Assembly: GCA_052115395.1 (NCBI GenBank)
Contig: JBFRGO010000001.1
Reading direction: 5' to 3' (one strand)
Origin: Noviluteimonas sp052115395
GTDB lineage: Bacteria > Pseudomonadota > Gammaproteobacteria > Xanthomonadales > Xanthomonadaceae
Length of the DNA: 64,000 bases
The notes under the pieces were generated by a model that worked only from the letters and a program-made list of their open reading frames with translations, was not told where the DNA came from and made no database searches. Positions 1-8,459 of the stretch are shown here, in pieces (position 1 is the stretch's first letter; each line of letters opens with the position of its first letter). The position numbers and the translations under genes were made by a program.

Positions 1-134
1 AAATACACCGCGTGCTGCCCGGTGCCGCTACCCACCTCGAGCACGTTGCGGCGATCGGCGAACTGCGTGCGCAGCACCCCGAGGATTGGATCACGATTGC
101 GCTCGCAGGCGGGCGCGAAGGGCTTGGCGTCCAT
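1..134 (-). CDS. DUF938-family SAM-dependent methyltransferase, N-terminal fragment cut by the window edge
   Basis: Only the first 44 or so codons are inside the window. The minus-strand reading begins MDAKPFAPACERNRDPIL and continues through RRNVLEVGSGTGQHAVYF. The E-V-G-S-G-T-G-Q-H stretch is the glycine-rich SAM-binding motif I, and the KPFAPACERNRDPIL lead-in is characteristic of DUF938 methyltransferases as I remember them. The methyl acceptor of that family is unknown to me. An in-frame ATG six codons upstream (start at 152) is an alternative; neither start has a clear ribosome binding site. The gene continues off the left edge. Confidence 0.75.
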   Translation of the reverse strand, partial: MDAKPFAPACERNRDPILGVLRTQFADRRNVLEVGSGTGQHAVY

Positions 135-191
135 GCCGCAAGCATGCCGCATGCAGGGGCTGCATCATGTCGAGCGCTCCAATGGCACGCC

Positions 192-2624
192 TCAAAACCA
201 CGAAACAAAGGCGCGCCAAGCCAAGCGCAACGTAACAACGGAAAGCTGGAACTGCCGCTGCGCCACCTTCAGGAAGGATTGCGTCGCGCGCCACACCGCG
301 TTGTCCGCGGGCGAGGCCTGCTGCGCCTGCAGGGCAGGGGACCTGGCGTGCGGCGGCAGGGGCGAGTCGGCGCCGCGCGCGCCGAAGTGCGGCGTCGTTC
401 CGGTCAGCGTGCGCGGCCCACAGCGGATGCCGCGGTACAGCGCCCATCCTGCCTGTGCGCCCGCGGTCACGATGTCGTTGCAACCGTCTCCGTCCACATC
501 GCCGATCGCCATGACGGGATACCGCGACGATGCATCGTAGGGCACGGCGTAATGCGCGGGTGCGGCGAGCACGCCTGCGTCCTGTGCGCGGTAGGCGAAG
601 CTCGCGCTCTCGACCAGGTCCGTCGACAGCAACACGTCGTCGTCGCCGTCGCCATCGAAGTCGCTGGCGTAAACCCGGTCGTACTGCGGAGCACGCGGGG
701 CGGCGACGGGAGGGAGTTCGACGTATCCACCACTGGCGTCGCGCATCAGGAACGCTGTGTACGACGACACGCCGACCGTCGCGAAGTCGATGCGGCCATC
801 GCCGTCGAAATCCCCCGCGGCCAGTTTCTGCGGAGCGTCCGATGCGGGGAAGCGCGGCTGCGACCGGAAGCCGTCGCTGCCGTTGCTGTAATCGATCTCG
901 ACGCCTTGCTCCATCGTGCCGGCGACGGCATCGAAATGGCGATAGAGGCGAGCGATGTCGGGCAGGCCGTCCCGATCGGCGTCGACCACCACGAACGGCA
1001 ACGTCACCCCGGTGGCGTACAACACCCGTTGGCGCGCGATCCCGCCGGTGCCGTTGCCGTAATACACGACCAACCCGCCGGCATCGTCGGCCGATACGAC
1101 CGGCGCGGTGCGCGCGACGATGTCCGTGCGGCCATCCCGGTCGAAATCCATCGCCGCCAGTTGCACATGCAGGCCCTGGCCCGCCGGTCCGACGACTTCC
1201 ACGCCGGCGGCGAGGCCGTTGGCGTTGCCGAGGAAGACCATCAGTCCGCGATGCGTGCCGACGACGGCGTCCTGCTTGCCGTCCTTGTTGAGGTCCGTCG
1301 TGGCGATGCTGCTGCCGCTGCCGTTCGACGAGGGGGGATAACGGGAACACGTGGGCGTGGCGAAGTTCCGGTTCGACTGCTGCAGGTACACGAGCACGCA
1401 GAAATCGAGCGGCGGGACCGGTTGGTTCCCGCTCCACCCGGAAACAATGAGCACGTCGTTGCGGCCGTCGCCATTGACGTCGGCGATCGCCGCGTCCATC
1501 GGCAGGTTGGACGGGCGCATCTGCCGCGCGGGGGCGAACGCCCTCGCGCTCGGCGGAAAGGCGCCGGGCGCGCTCACGGGCGTGATCTTGCGCACGCGCA
1601 CGTTGCCGTCGTCGAGGACATAGGTATTGCCCGCCGGGTCGGTTGCGATGCGCGCGATGCTCCCGTAGTTCGCGTACAGGGCAGGCACGTTTTCGCCGGG
1701 GTCTCCGGGGAAGCCGTCGGCGGTGTAGCTGTTCGCGAAATTCTTCAGCACGCCGCGCGGGTCGACCAGATATGCGCTGAACAGACCGGCGACGACGAGA
1801 TTCCCGGACGCGTCGATGGCGACGCCGCGCGGCGTGTCCACCCGGAAGTCGCCGGCGAGCGGATCGTTGTCGTAGCGCGTGCCGGTGACGTGGTCGATGC
1901 CACCGCCGGGCGTGATGCGCCGTACCGTCTGTTGGTCGACGAAGAACACGTAGCCGCGTGGGTCGACGGCCAGTGCCCTGACCTGCATCCCCGCCTGCAG
2001 GGCGTAGCCACCATCGCCCGTGGTCGTCGGGCTTCCGGTCCCCGCGATGCGGCGCACGGTGCGATCGGGATCGATCCGGTAGATCCGGTTACCCGTCGCC
2101 GCGTACACCGCGCCCCGTGCATCGACCGCCAGGGCGGTCACGCCGGCGAACGGCGTCGCGAGCGCAGGGCCCTCGACGATCGGCGTGTAGTCGCCGTTGC
2201 CGGCGAAGACCTCCGGGACACCGCCGGGGGGAACGCGCCACACCCGCGAATTGCTGGACAGATAAACCGTGCCATCGGCGGCCGCCGCAACCGCAAAGAA
2301 CAATTCGTCCCCGATCTGGGCACGGGTGGCGAAGGTCCAGAGCATGCCGTTGGCATCCACGCGCACCACGCGCTGCTGCGTGACCTGCGTCTCCACGATG
2401 TAGAGCGAGCCGCCGCCGAACGCCAGGTCGACGACCCCGTCGAGCTTGGCCTGGCGCGCATCGATGCCGCTGCCGGGGTTGTCGCCACCGCCAGCGTACG
2501 TCGTGACCAGCGGCGTCGTCTCCGCCGCGAAAAGCTGCGCCGGCACCCAGGCCGCGAACAGCACGATTCCGAACAACAGCGCGCGCACCTTCCGGCGGCT
2601 CGCCTGGCGGCAATCCTTCGACAT
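192..2624 (-). CDS. secreted NHL-repeat / FG-GAP (VCBS) repeat protein
   Basis: An 810-residue exported protein. The N-terminus has a basic stretch followed by a hydrophobic signal segment ending near AQLFAAE. The first half (about residues 40-330) holds NHL-type beta-propeller repeats with recurring VAVDARGAVYAAT-like strands. The second half (about 370-740) holds at least seven FG-GAP/VCBS repeats with the Asp-rich calcium loop D-x-D-G-D/R-x-D (for example VNGDGRND, FDGDGRID, FDGDGDDD). Such proteins are extracellular or periplasmic adhesion or carbohydrate-binding scaffolds; the partner cannot be told here. The start is placed at MSKDCRQ, 19 codons into the longest frame, because GGGGAGCAAGGGA directly precedes it. 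It is divergent from the porin gene, with 171 bp between them. Confidence 0.85.
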   Translation of the reverse strand: MSKDCRQASRRKVRALLFGIVLFAAWVPAQLFAAETTPLVTTYAGGGDNPGSGIDARQAKLDGVVDLAFGGGSLYIVETQVTQQRVVRVDANGMLWTFATRAQIGDELFFAVAAAADGTVYLSSNSRVWRVPPGGVPEVFAGNGDYTPIVEGPALATPFAGVTALAVDARGAVYAATGNRIYRIDPDRTVRRIAGTGSPTTTGDGGYALQAGMQVRALAVDPRGYVFFVDQQTVRRITPGGGIDHVTGTRYDNDPLAGDFRVDTPRGVAIDASGNLVVAGLFSAYLVDPRGVLKNFANSYTADGFPGDPGENVPALYANYGSIARIATDPAGNTYVLDDGNVRVRKITPVSAPGAFPPSARAFAPARQMRPSNLPMDAAIADVNGDGRNDVLIVSGWSGNQPVPPLDFCVLVYLQQSNRNFATPTCSRYPPSSNGSGSSIATTDLNKDGKQDAVVGTHRGLMVFLGNANGLAAGVEVVGPAGQGLHVQLAAMDFDRDGRTDIVARTAPVVSADDAGGLVVYYGNGTGGIARQRVLYATGVTLPFVVVDADRDGLPDIARLYRHFDAVAGTMEQGVEIDYSNGSDGFRSQPRFPASDAPQKLAAGDFDGDGRIDFATVGVSSYTAFLMRDASGGYVELPPVAAPRAPQYDRVYASDFDGDGDDDVLLSTDLVESASFAYRAQDAGVLAAPAHYAVPYDASSRYPVMAIGDVDGDGCNDIVTAGAQAGWALYRGIRCGPRTLTGTTPHFGARGADSPLPPHARSPALQAQQASPADNAVWRATQSFLKVAQRQFQLSVVTLRLAWRAFVSWF

Positions 2625-2795
2625 TCCCTTGCTCCCCCGAGTCCCCGCGCGACTATAAGGCGAAATGGCAGGCTGAACCATTCACCGATCTGCCTTCAGC
2701 GGAGTTCAAGAAACGCGGCGCCCGGTCGATGTAGCCCTCGCGGCCCATTGCAAACGCAGTGGGCCGAAGGCTCCCTTCCTCCCCCGGACTTCCGA

Positions 2796-3887
2796 ATGCC
2801 TTCCACTTCGCTTCGCACCGCATGCCTCGTCGCCTGCGCGTGCGCACCGACCGCCGCTGCCGCGGCCTCGCTGCCCTTCGATCTTTCCCCCACCGCGAAC
2901 GTGCAGTACGACTTCGCGCGGGTGGACTCCGACCACGCCACGACGGAAAACGAGGACGGCTTCCGCCGCGCGCGGCTCGGCTTCCGCATCAAGGATCCGG
3001 GCAAGCGCTGGCAGTTCGTCGCCGAGCACGACTTCGCCGATCGCACGCCGGCCGACGCCTACCTGGAGCTCACGCCACGCGAGGGCGATGCGTATCGCAT
3101 CGGGCAGTACAAGCAGCCCTTCACGCTGGAAGACGCGATCAGCGACAAGCAAGCGGCGTTCCTCGAACCGTCCTTCGTCGGCGCCTTCGCGATCAGCCGC
3201 CGCATCGGTGCCGAGTACGCGCGCTTCGGCACGCACGGCACGCTCAACGTCGCCGTGTTCGGCCAGCGCCTTGATGGCACCAACGACGCGCCGGGCGCGA
3301 GCGCCCGCGGCACCTGGTTGCTGCACAAGGACGACACCGGCGCGGCGCATGTCGGTTTCAGCGTGGCCAGCGATTCGCCGCGCAGCGAGAAGGGGTCCTT
3401 CAGCGCCACGCCCGGCACCTTCCTCACCACGCTGAAGGCCGCATCGACCGGCTCGCTGCGCGACGTGGATCGCATCGATCGTGGCGCCGTGGAAGGCCTG
3501 TGGGTGCGCGGCGCGTGGTCGCTGCAGGGCGAGGCGGCGCAGCTCGTCGCGCACCGCGATGGCTTCGCCGATTTCCATGGCAATGCCAGCAGCGTGTTGT
3601 TCACCTGGTCGCCGACCGGGAATGCACGCACCTACAAACGCGGCGTGACGAACGCACCTGCGGCCGACGACGGCCCCGCGTGGGAAGTGGCGCTGCGCTG
3701 GAGCGCCATCGATCTGGATGACGGCGCCGTCGCGGGCGGCCATGCCGAAAGCGTCGGGTTCGCAACCAGCGTGTCCCTCAATGCGCACGTGCGGCTGATG
3801 GCGAACGTGCTTCGCGTCGATGCCGCGCGCCGCGGTGTGCACGACGACCCGCTGGTGGTCGGCGCACGCCTGCAGCTCACCTACTAA
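2796..3887 (+). CDS. phosphate-selective porin O/P family outer-membrane protein
   Basis: A 363-residue outer-membrane beta-barrel. A signal peptide (TACLVACACAPTAAAAAS) is followed by LPFDLSPTANVQYDFARVD and EDGFRRARLGFRIKDPGKRW, the typical start of OprP/OprO-family barrels. Then comes the conserved RIGQYKQPFTLEDAISDKQA segment, and the chain ends in an aromatic barrel strand (VGARLQLTY). The family forms trimeric anion channels, classically for phosphate or polyphosphate. A PhoD-type phosphatase lies 5 kb away, but I saw no Pho box here. The longer open frame upstream of 2796 is antisense to the NHL/FG-GAP gene and is not coding. Confidence 0.85.
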   Translation: MPSTSLRTACLVACACAPTAAAAASLPFDLSPTANVQYDFARVDSDHATTENEDGFRRARLGFRIKDPGKRWQFVAEHDFADRTPADAYLELTPREGDAYRIGQYKQPFTLEDAISDKQAAFLEPSFVGAFAISRRIGAEYARFGTHGTLNVAVFGQRLDGTNDAPGASARGTWLLHKDDTGAAHVGFSVASDSPRSEKGSFSATPGTFLTTLKAASTGSLRDVDRIDRGAVEGLWVRGAWSLQGEAAQLVAHRDGFADFHGNASSVLFTWSPTGNARTYKRGVTNAPAADDGPAWEVALRWSAIDLDDGAVAGGHAESVGFATSVSLNAHVRLMANVLRVDAARRGVHDDPLVVGARLQLTY

Positions 3888-3908
3888 CGCCACTTTTCGG
3901 AAGACGAC

Positions 3909-6047
3909 ATGTTGCAGAATCTCAATATCGGCAAGCGACTGGCGTTCGGCTTCGGCGCCCTCGCGATCCTGATCCTCGTGATGGGCGCGTTCGCGGCGCA
4001 GCGCATGGGGGCGGCCCAGCGGATGGTGCGCACGGTGACGCAGGAATCGGTGCCATCGATCCGCAACCTCGGCCAGCTCGCGACCATGCTCGCCGAGTAT
4101 CGCGTCAGCGAACGCGGTCTCGTCGCCAGTTACGAAGACGCCGCGAAGGCGGCCGAATACACCGACGAGCTCAAGGCCGGCGTGAAGCAGTTCGAAGCAC
4201 TGGCCTCCGCGCACGAGGCGAAGATCGCCGACGCGAACGAGCGCAAGCTGTACGAAGACGTCCGCGCAAAGGGGGCGCGCTACTTCGAAAACAGCCGCAA
4301 GCTGGTCGAAGGCCTGAAGACGGGCGACATGACCGCCGTCAAGGCGGCAGGCGACCTGCGCCAGGCCACCGCCGATGCCGTCGCGGCGTTGCTCGACTAC
4401 AACCTCGTGCTGCTCAACAAGGCCGTCGCGGCGCAGGAAGCCGAATATCGCTTCAATCTCTGGGCCATCGGCGTGATGCTGGTGATCGCGCTCGGATTGG
4501 CGGTCGTGCTCGCGGCGCTGATCACGCGCTCCATCGTCGGGCCGCTGGCGCAGGTGGTGGGCGTCGCGCAATCGGTCGCGCGCGGCGAGCTGGAAGGGCG
4601 CATTCCCGCGGCGGACCGCAGCGAAACCGGCCGCCTCGCCGGCGCCATGCGCGACATGGTGGACGTACTGCGAAGCTACGCCGCCGCGCAGGAAGCGATG
4701 TTCGACCAGCACGAACTGGGCGCAATCGACCATCGCATCGCGGTGGATCGTTTTCCCGGCGCCTATGCACGCATGGCCGAACAGACCAATACGCTGGTGG
4801 CTTCGCACATCGACGCCACCGCGCACATTCTCGACGTGGTGGCTGCGTACGGACGCGGCGACCTGTCGCGTGACGTGGACCGCATGCCCGGCAAGAAGGG
4901 CGAAGCCGCTGCCGCAGTGGATGCGGTCAAGGCCGGCATGCAGGCGGTCAACGCGGAGATCAAGCATCTGGTCGACGCCGCGACGGCCGGCGACTTCACC
5001 CAGCGCGGCGATGCCGCACGCTTCGCCTTCTTCTATCGCGAGTTGGTCGACAGCCTCAATGCACTGATGGCCACCGCCGAAGACGGCCTGGCGGAAGTGG
5101 GCGCCGTCCTCGCGGCGATGGCCGAAGGCGACCTCACGCGCCGCATCGATGCCACCTTGCCCGGTCGCTTCGGCCAGTTGGCAGGCGACGCGAACCGCAC
5201 GGCCACGCAGCTGACCGACATCGTCGGCCGGATTCGTTCGGGCAGCGATGCGATCAACACCGCGGCGATGGAGATCGCCGCCGGCAACGACGACCTGTCG
5301 CGACGCACCGAACAGCAGGCCGCCTCGCTCGAGGAAACCGCCTCCTCGATGGAAGAACTCACCTCCACCGTGCGGCAGAACGCGGACAACGCACGCCAGG
5401 CCAACCAGCTCGCGCTGGGCGCCACGCAGATCGCCCAGCAGGGCGGGCAGGTGGTCGGCCAGGTGGTCACGACGATGAGCGCGATCCGCGCCTCCTCCAG
5501 CAAGGTCGCCGACATCATCGGCGTGATCGACGGCATCGCCTTCCAGACCAACATCCTGGCGTTGAACGCCGCGGTCGAAGCGGCGCGTGCCGGCGAACAG
5601 GGCCGCGGATTCGCGGTCGTCGCCTCCGAAGTGCGCTCGTTGGCGCAGCGCTCGGCCGGCGCGGCCAAGGAGATCAAGCAGCTCATCGCCGAATCGGTGG
5701 GGCAGGTGGGCGAGGGCTCGGCGCTGGTCGACCGCGCCGGCCAGACGATGCAGGAAATCGTGACCAGCGTGCAGCGCATGACCGACTTCATCGCCGACAT
5801 CTCCGCCGCCTCGCAGGAACAGAGCGCCGGCATCGAGCAGGTCAACCAAGCCATCACGCAAATGGACGAAGGCACGCAGCAGAACGCAGCGCTGGTGGAG
5901 GAAGCCTCGGCTGCCGCGCGTAGCCTGGAACAGCAGGCCTCGGAACTGGTGGATACCGTTGCTGCGTTTCGTCTGCAGCAGGGCGGCAACGTTGGCCGGC
6001 AGGGAAGCGCGGCGCCGGTGAGTCTTCGCAGGGCGGCCAACGACTAA
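3909..6047 (+). CDS. methyl-accepting chemotaxis protein
   Basis: A 712-residue inner-membrane chemoreceptor. There is a transmembrane helix at about residues 10-30, then a periplasmic four-helix-bundle sensor (about 35-180) and a second transmembrane helix at about 183-207. HAMP follows, with further HAMP-like linker repeats to about 470, and then the long coiled-coil signalling domain. The signalling hairpin (from about residue 538, IDGIAFQTNILALNAAVEAA, then GEQGRGFAVVASEVR) is intact and contacts CheA/CheW. Glu/Gln-rich methylation helices flank it. No C-terminal CheR-binding pentapeptide is visible. It begins 21 bp after the porin stop, so co-transcription is possible. The ligand is unknown. 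Confidence 0.93.
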   Translation: MLQNLNIGKRLAFGFGALAILILVMGAFAAQRMGAAQRMVRTVTQESVPSIRNLGQLATMLAEYRVSERGLVASYEDAAKAAEYTDELKAGVKQFEALASAHEAKIADANERKLYEDVRAKGARYFENSRKLVEGLKTGDMTAVKAAGDLRQATADAVAALLDYNLVLLNKAVAAQEAEYRFNLWAIGVMLVIALGLAVVLAALITRSIVGPLAQVVGVAQSVARGELEGRIPAADRSETGRLAGAMRDMVDVLRSYAAAQEAMFDQHELGAIDHRIAVDRFPGAYARMAEQTNTLVASHIDATAHILDVVAAYGRGDLSRDVDRMPGKKGEAAAAVDAVKAGMQAVNAEIKHLVDAATAGDFTQRGDAARFAFFYRELVDSLNALMATAEDGLAEVGAVLAAMAEGDLTRRIDATLPGRFGQLAGDANRTATQLTDIVGRIRSGSDAINTAAMEIAAGNDDLSRRTEQQAASLEETASSMEELTSTVRQNADNARQANQLALGATQIAQQGGQVVGQVVTTMSAIRASSSKVADIIGVIDGIAFQTNILALNAAVEAARAGEQGRGFAVVASEVRSLAQRSAGAAKEIKQLIAESVGQVGEGSALVDRAGQTMQEIVTSVQRMTDFIADISAASQEQSAGIEQVNQAITQMDEGTQQNAALVEEASAAARSLEQQASELVDTVAAFRLQQGGNVGRQGSAAPVSLRRAAND

Positions 6048-6161
6048 GGAAGAACCTGGTCTTCATTCAGCGCCATATTCTTCGCGCGTTCCTCGATGCA
6101 TGTTGGTGCCGCCCGGACTCGCGCCGAGCGCCGCAGCCGGGCGTCTGATGCACGCACGACG

Positions 6162-6572
6162 TCACGCGTCGATTGCCTCTCCGAACGCGAGTTTGGTGGC
6201 GCGCCGATCGCCACGCAAGGCGCCGCGCATGCGCTCCTCCGACAGCGGGCGCACGACCCAGCGCACGAACGCCACCGAACCGTAGCGCACGCCGATCGTC
6301 GGGATGGCGAGGAAGTAACTGGGGCCCGGGCCAACGCAGTACCAGAACTCATCGCGCGTCTGGGTATCGAAGCCTTCGACGCTGTTGGGTGTCGTCGCGG
6401 CGAGCGACGCGATTTTCACCACCTGCAGGCTGCGGCCGTCGACCTTGCCTTCGGGCGTGTCGAATGTCTGCGCCTGGAAGGAATTCCGCAGCGCGTCGCG
6501 CTGCATTGCGCGTTGGCCGACCAGGGCAGCGACCGCGATGACGATCGCGATCACGGTGATGACAATGTTCAT
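6162..6572 (-). CDS. hypothetical membrane-anchored protein
   Basis: A 136-residue protein with an N-terminal hydrophobic anchor (MNIVITVIAIVIAVAALVG) followed by a soluble domain containing DEFWYCVGPGPSYFLAIPTI. It looks like a single-pass inner-membrane protein with a periplasmic or cytoplasmic domain. I do not recognise the family. It is a lone minus-strand gene between the chemoreceptor and a small plus-strand gene. Confidence 0.6.
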   Translation of the reverse strand: MNIVITVIAIVIAVAALVGQRAMQRDALRNSFQAQTFDTPEGKVDGRSLQVVKIASLAATTPNSVEGFDTQTRDEFWYCVGPGPSYFLAIPTIGVRYGSVAFVRWVVRPLSEERMRGALRGDRRATKLAFGEAIDA

Positions 6573-6672
6573 TGCGACGTTCGAGTCCTCTGGCCCTGGC
6601 CATCATGGTAGTGCGCACTCGGGTTCCAAGGCACAATTCGGCAAGCCTGATCGATTGGGGGAAAGGGCCAGG

Positions 6673-6906
6673 ATGACCGACGTCAACAAACAAGCGCACG
6701 GCCAAGCCTCCGCATTGCTGGCTGGCGTTGTCATGCTGCTCCTCGGTGGCAGCTCGTTGCTCGAATCCATCCGATCGGGCACTTGGGTCTTTCGATACCG
6801 AAGCCAATCGTTTGTCTCCGGCAATCTGGCGCTGGCCTTGGTCGCAATCAGCCTGTTCGCGGGGAGCTACCTCGCGCTGAGCGCCATCAAGCGCCTCCGC
6901 GAGTAG
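6673..6906 (+). CDS. small two-helix membrane protein, unknown function
   Basis: A 77-residue protein with two hydrophobic segments (ALLAGVVMLLLGGSSLLE and LALALVAISLFAGSYLAL) joined by a short polar loop, ending in a basic tail. The ATG at 6673 is preceded by an AGG-type site. The family is not recognised. It is convergent with the minus-strand membrane gene ending at 6916, 9 bp away. Confidence 0.55.
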   Translation: MTDVNKQAHGQASALLAGVVMLLLGGSSLLESIRSGTWVFRYRSQSFVSGNLALALVAISLFAGSYLALSAIKRLRE

Positions 6907-6915
6907 CGCGCGCGA

Positions 6916-7329
6916 TTACGATCGACCGACGTCCGCTCCGCTACGCGCCTTTGCGAATTGCGTGGCATGAAACCGCCTCCGCAGCGGTTCGCAAACCAAC
7001 GACGCAACGAACCCACACAACGCGAACACTTTCTCGTCCCCTTGACCCAAGACATAGACGGTCACCGCGGAGATCACCGAGCCCAGCACGCACACAGCGA
7101 CGAAGTGGCCTATCGCTTGCGCGCGCGAGGGATGTAGCGCTCCTGCAATCGCACCCGTCACTGCCGCCGGGATCAGGCCGACGAAATAAGCGGCGAACGG
7201 AAACAGGAGCAGGAGTGCCCAGTCCCGTACAGGGTCCGTCAGGAATGCTTTAAGCCCGATCGCGAGTCCACCGACTGCGGGCCCGACCAGAGCGAACATC
7301 AATAGCCCGACCAAAGTGCGCTCAAGCAT
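6916..7329 (-). CDS. hypothetical integral membrane protein
   Basis: A 137-residue polytopic membrane protein with about four hydrophobic segments, among them LVGLLMFALVGPAVGGLAIG and FAAYFVGLIPAAVTGAIAGA, plus an Arg-rich C-terminus. It is the last gene of a three-gene minus-strand operon: it overlaps the upstream gene by 8 bp, and that gene in turn overlaps the lipoprotein gene by 7 bp. The overlaps suggest translational coupling. No function can be assigned. Confidence 0.65.
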   Translation of the reverse strand: MLERTLVGLLMFALVGPAVGGLAIGLKAFLTDPVRDWALLLLFPFAAYFVGLIPAAVTGAIAGALHPSRAQAIGHFVAVCVLGSVISAVTVYVLGQGDEKVFALCGFVASLVCEPLRRRFHATQFAKARSGADVGRS

Positions 7330-7699
7330 GTTTTCGATCTCCGTATCGCCGACGCCTGTTCGCTGCGGCCACGGTCAAACCCGCGACGAAGGCCATCAGC
7401 GAGCAGGCGACGAACAGAACGAAGAGTGCAACTTCGAAGCTGGCCCACTCTCCGGTATCGATCGCACCCGGGGTGTTCGGTTCCAGTCCACCGAATACGG
7501 GGAACAAAAGCATGATCGCCATCAGCGAACAAAACAGAAAGGATGCCTTCCAGAAGACCTCCTTGAACCGGAACCAGAATCCGGCGGCGTAGATCAGGGC
7601 GAAGATTGCGGCTGAAACGAAATTCTGGTCGAGCAGGAGTTTTGTCAGAAGAACTGCGAACGCAACGGTCATCAAGGACTTGGCGAGGGCGATCAGCAT
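7322..7699 (-). CDS. hypothetical integral membrane protein
   Basis: A 125-residue protein with four predicted membrane segments (MTVAFAVLLTKLLLDQ, AAIFALIYAAGFWF, LFCSLMAIMLLFPVF and VALFVLFVACSLMAFVAGL) and a basic C-terminal tail. It is the middle gene of the operon and overlaps both neighbours by a few bases. I do not recognise the family. Confidence 0.65.
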   Translation of the reverse strand: MLIALAKSLMTVAFAVLLTKLLLDQNFVSAAIFALIYAAGFWFRFKEVFWKASFLFCSLMAIMLLFPVFGGLEPNTPGAIDTGEWASFEVALFVLFVACSLMAFVAGLTVAAANRRRRYGDRKHA

Positions 7700-8427
7700 G
7701 TCCAGTACACCCGCTTCTCGAGGTCGACGACTTCAGGCCCGTCGGAACATCCACCCACCTCGGTCGCCTTCTGGTCGGCCGGCGTGCGGGCGATGATCCA
7801 TTTGCCGACGTAACCGTTCCACAGCAACTGACCTTCGGCGACGACACCGATCGGGAAGGGCGTGCCCGGCGTCGTGTTGGTCACGACGATGCGGCCGGCG
7901 CCGAATCGTACGCGCATGTCGGCGCTGGGCATCGACGGGTGTTCGGCGAAGCGATGATGGAACGTGTACTCGCCGTCGGGGATCGGGGGTGGTGCGCCCT
8001 TTCGATTGAGCGCAGTTCCCTCCCAGCTCGCCGCATCGCAGGACATGGGTGACAAGGGGGCCTTCCAGAGGATGCCGCCGTCGGGAATGCGCAACGCGAC
8101 GCGATGCCAGCCGCGCTCGACGATCAGGCGCTCGGGCACCGGAGGCTCGCCGTCCACATGGTCCGGCGAGAACAGGACCGTGTGGCCTTCAACGCGCCAT
8201 TCGCCCGTGCCGGAACCCCACAGGGTGATGTCGCCCTGGTGTTCGGCGTAATACGTGTGATCGGCCTTCAGCTGCACTTGCTTTGCGTCGTAGCGCGATT
8301 CGTCGCTGGCTCTGTAGCAGCCGGGCAGCACGTCGACCAGCGGGCGTGCGGGCGTCGCCGCACAAGCGGCAAGCGTGGACAGGCAGATCAACGTCGCTGA
8401 CAACAACAGCGCTTTCAGATTCGGCAT
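7693..8427 (-). CDS. hypothetical lipoprotein
   Basis: A 244-residue exported lipoprotein. The signal peptide ends in a classical lipobox (LSTLAAC), so Cys at about residue 21 should be acylated. The mature part starts with a LPGCYR motif and a beta-rich DHTYYAEHQGDITLWGSGTG segment typical of small lipocalin-like or META-like periplasmic domains, but the family is not certain. It is the first gene of the operon 8427 to 6916. Confidence 0.7.
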   Translation of the reverse strand: MPNLKALLLSATLICLSTLAACAATPARPLVDVLPGCYRASDESRYDAKQVQLKADHTYYAEHQGDITLWGSGTGEWRVEGHTVLFSPDHVDGEPPVPERLIVERGWHRVALRIPDGGILWKAPLSPMSCDAASWEGTALNRKGAPPPIPDGEYTFHHRFAEHPSMPSADMRVRFGAGRIVVTNTTPGTPFPIGVVAEGQLLWNGYVGKWIIARTPADQKATEVGGCSDGPEVVDLEKRVYWTC

Positions 8428-8459
8428 TTACCGCGATCTCCCCATCGCAACATCCAGCG

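Noticed and set aside
12..2795. Long plus-strand open frame running through the first 2.8 kb into the porin gene
   Set aside because: Antisense to the NHL/FG-GAP gene, which has repeats, a signal peptide and a ribosome binding site. Only the part from 2796 is a real gene.
2706..5861. 1051-codon minus-strand open frame across the porin and chemoreceptor genes
   Set aside because: Shadow frame of high-GC codons; the plus strand carries well-known families over the whole interval.
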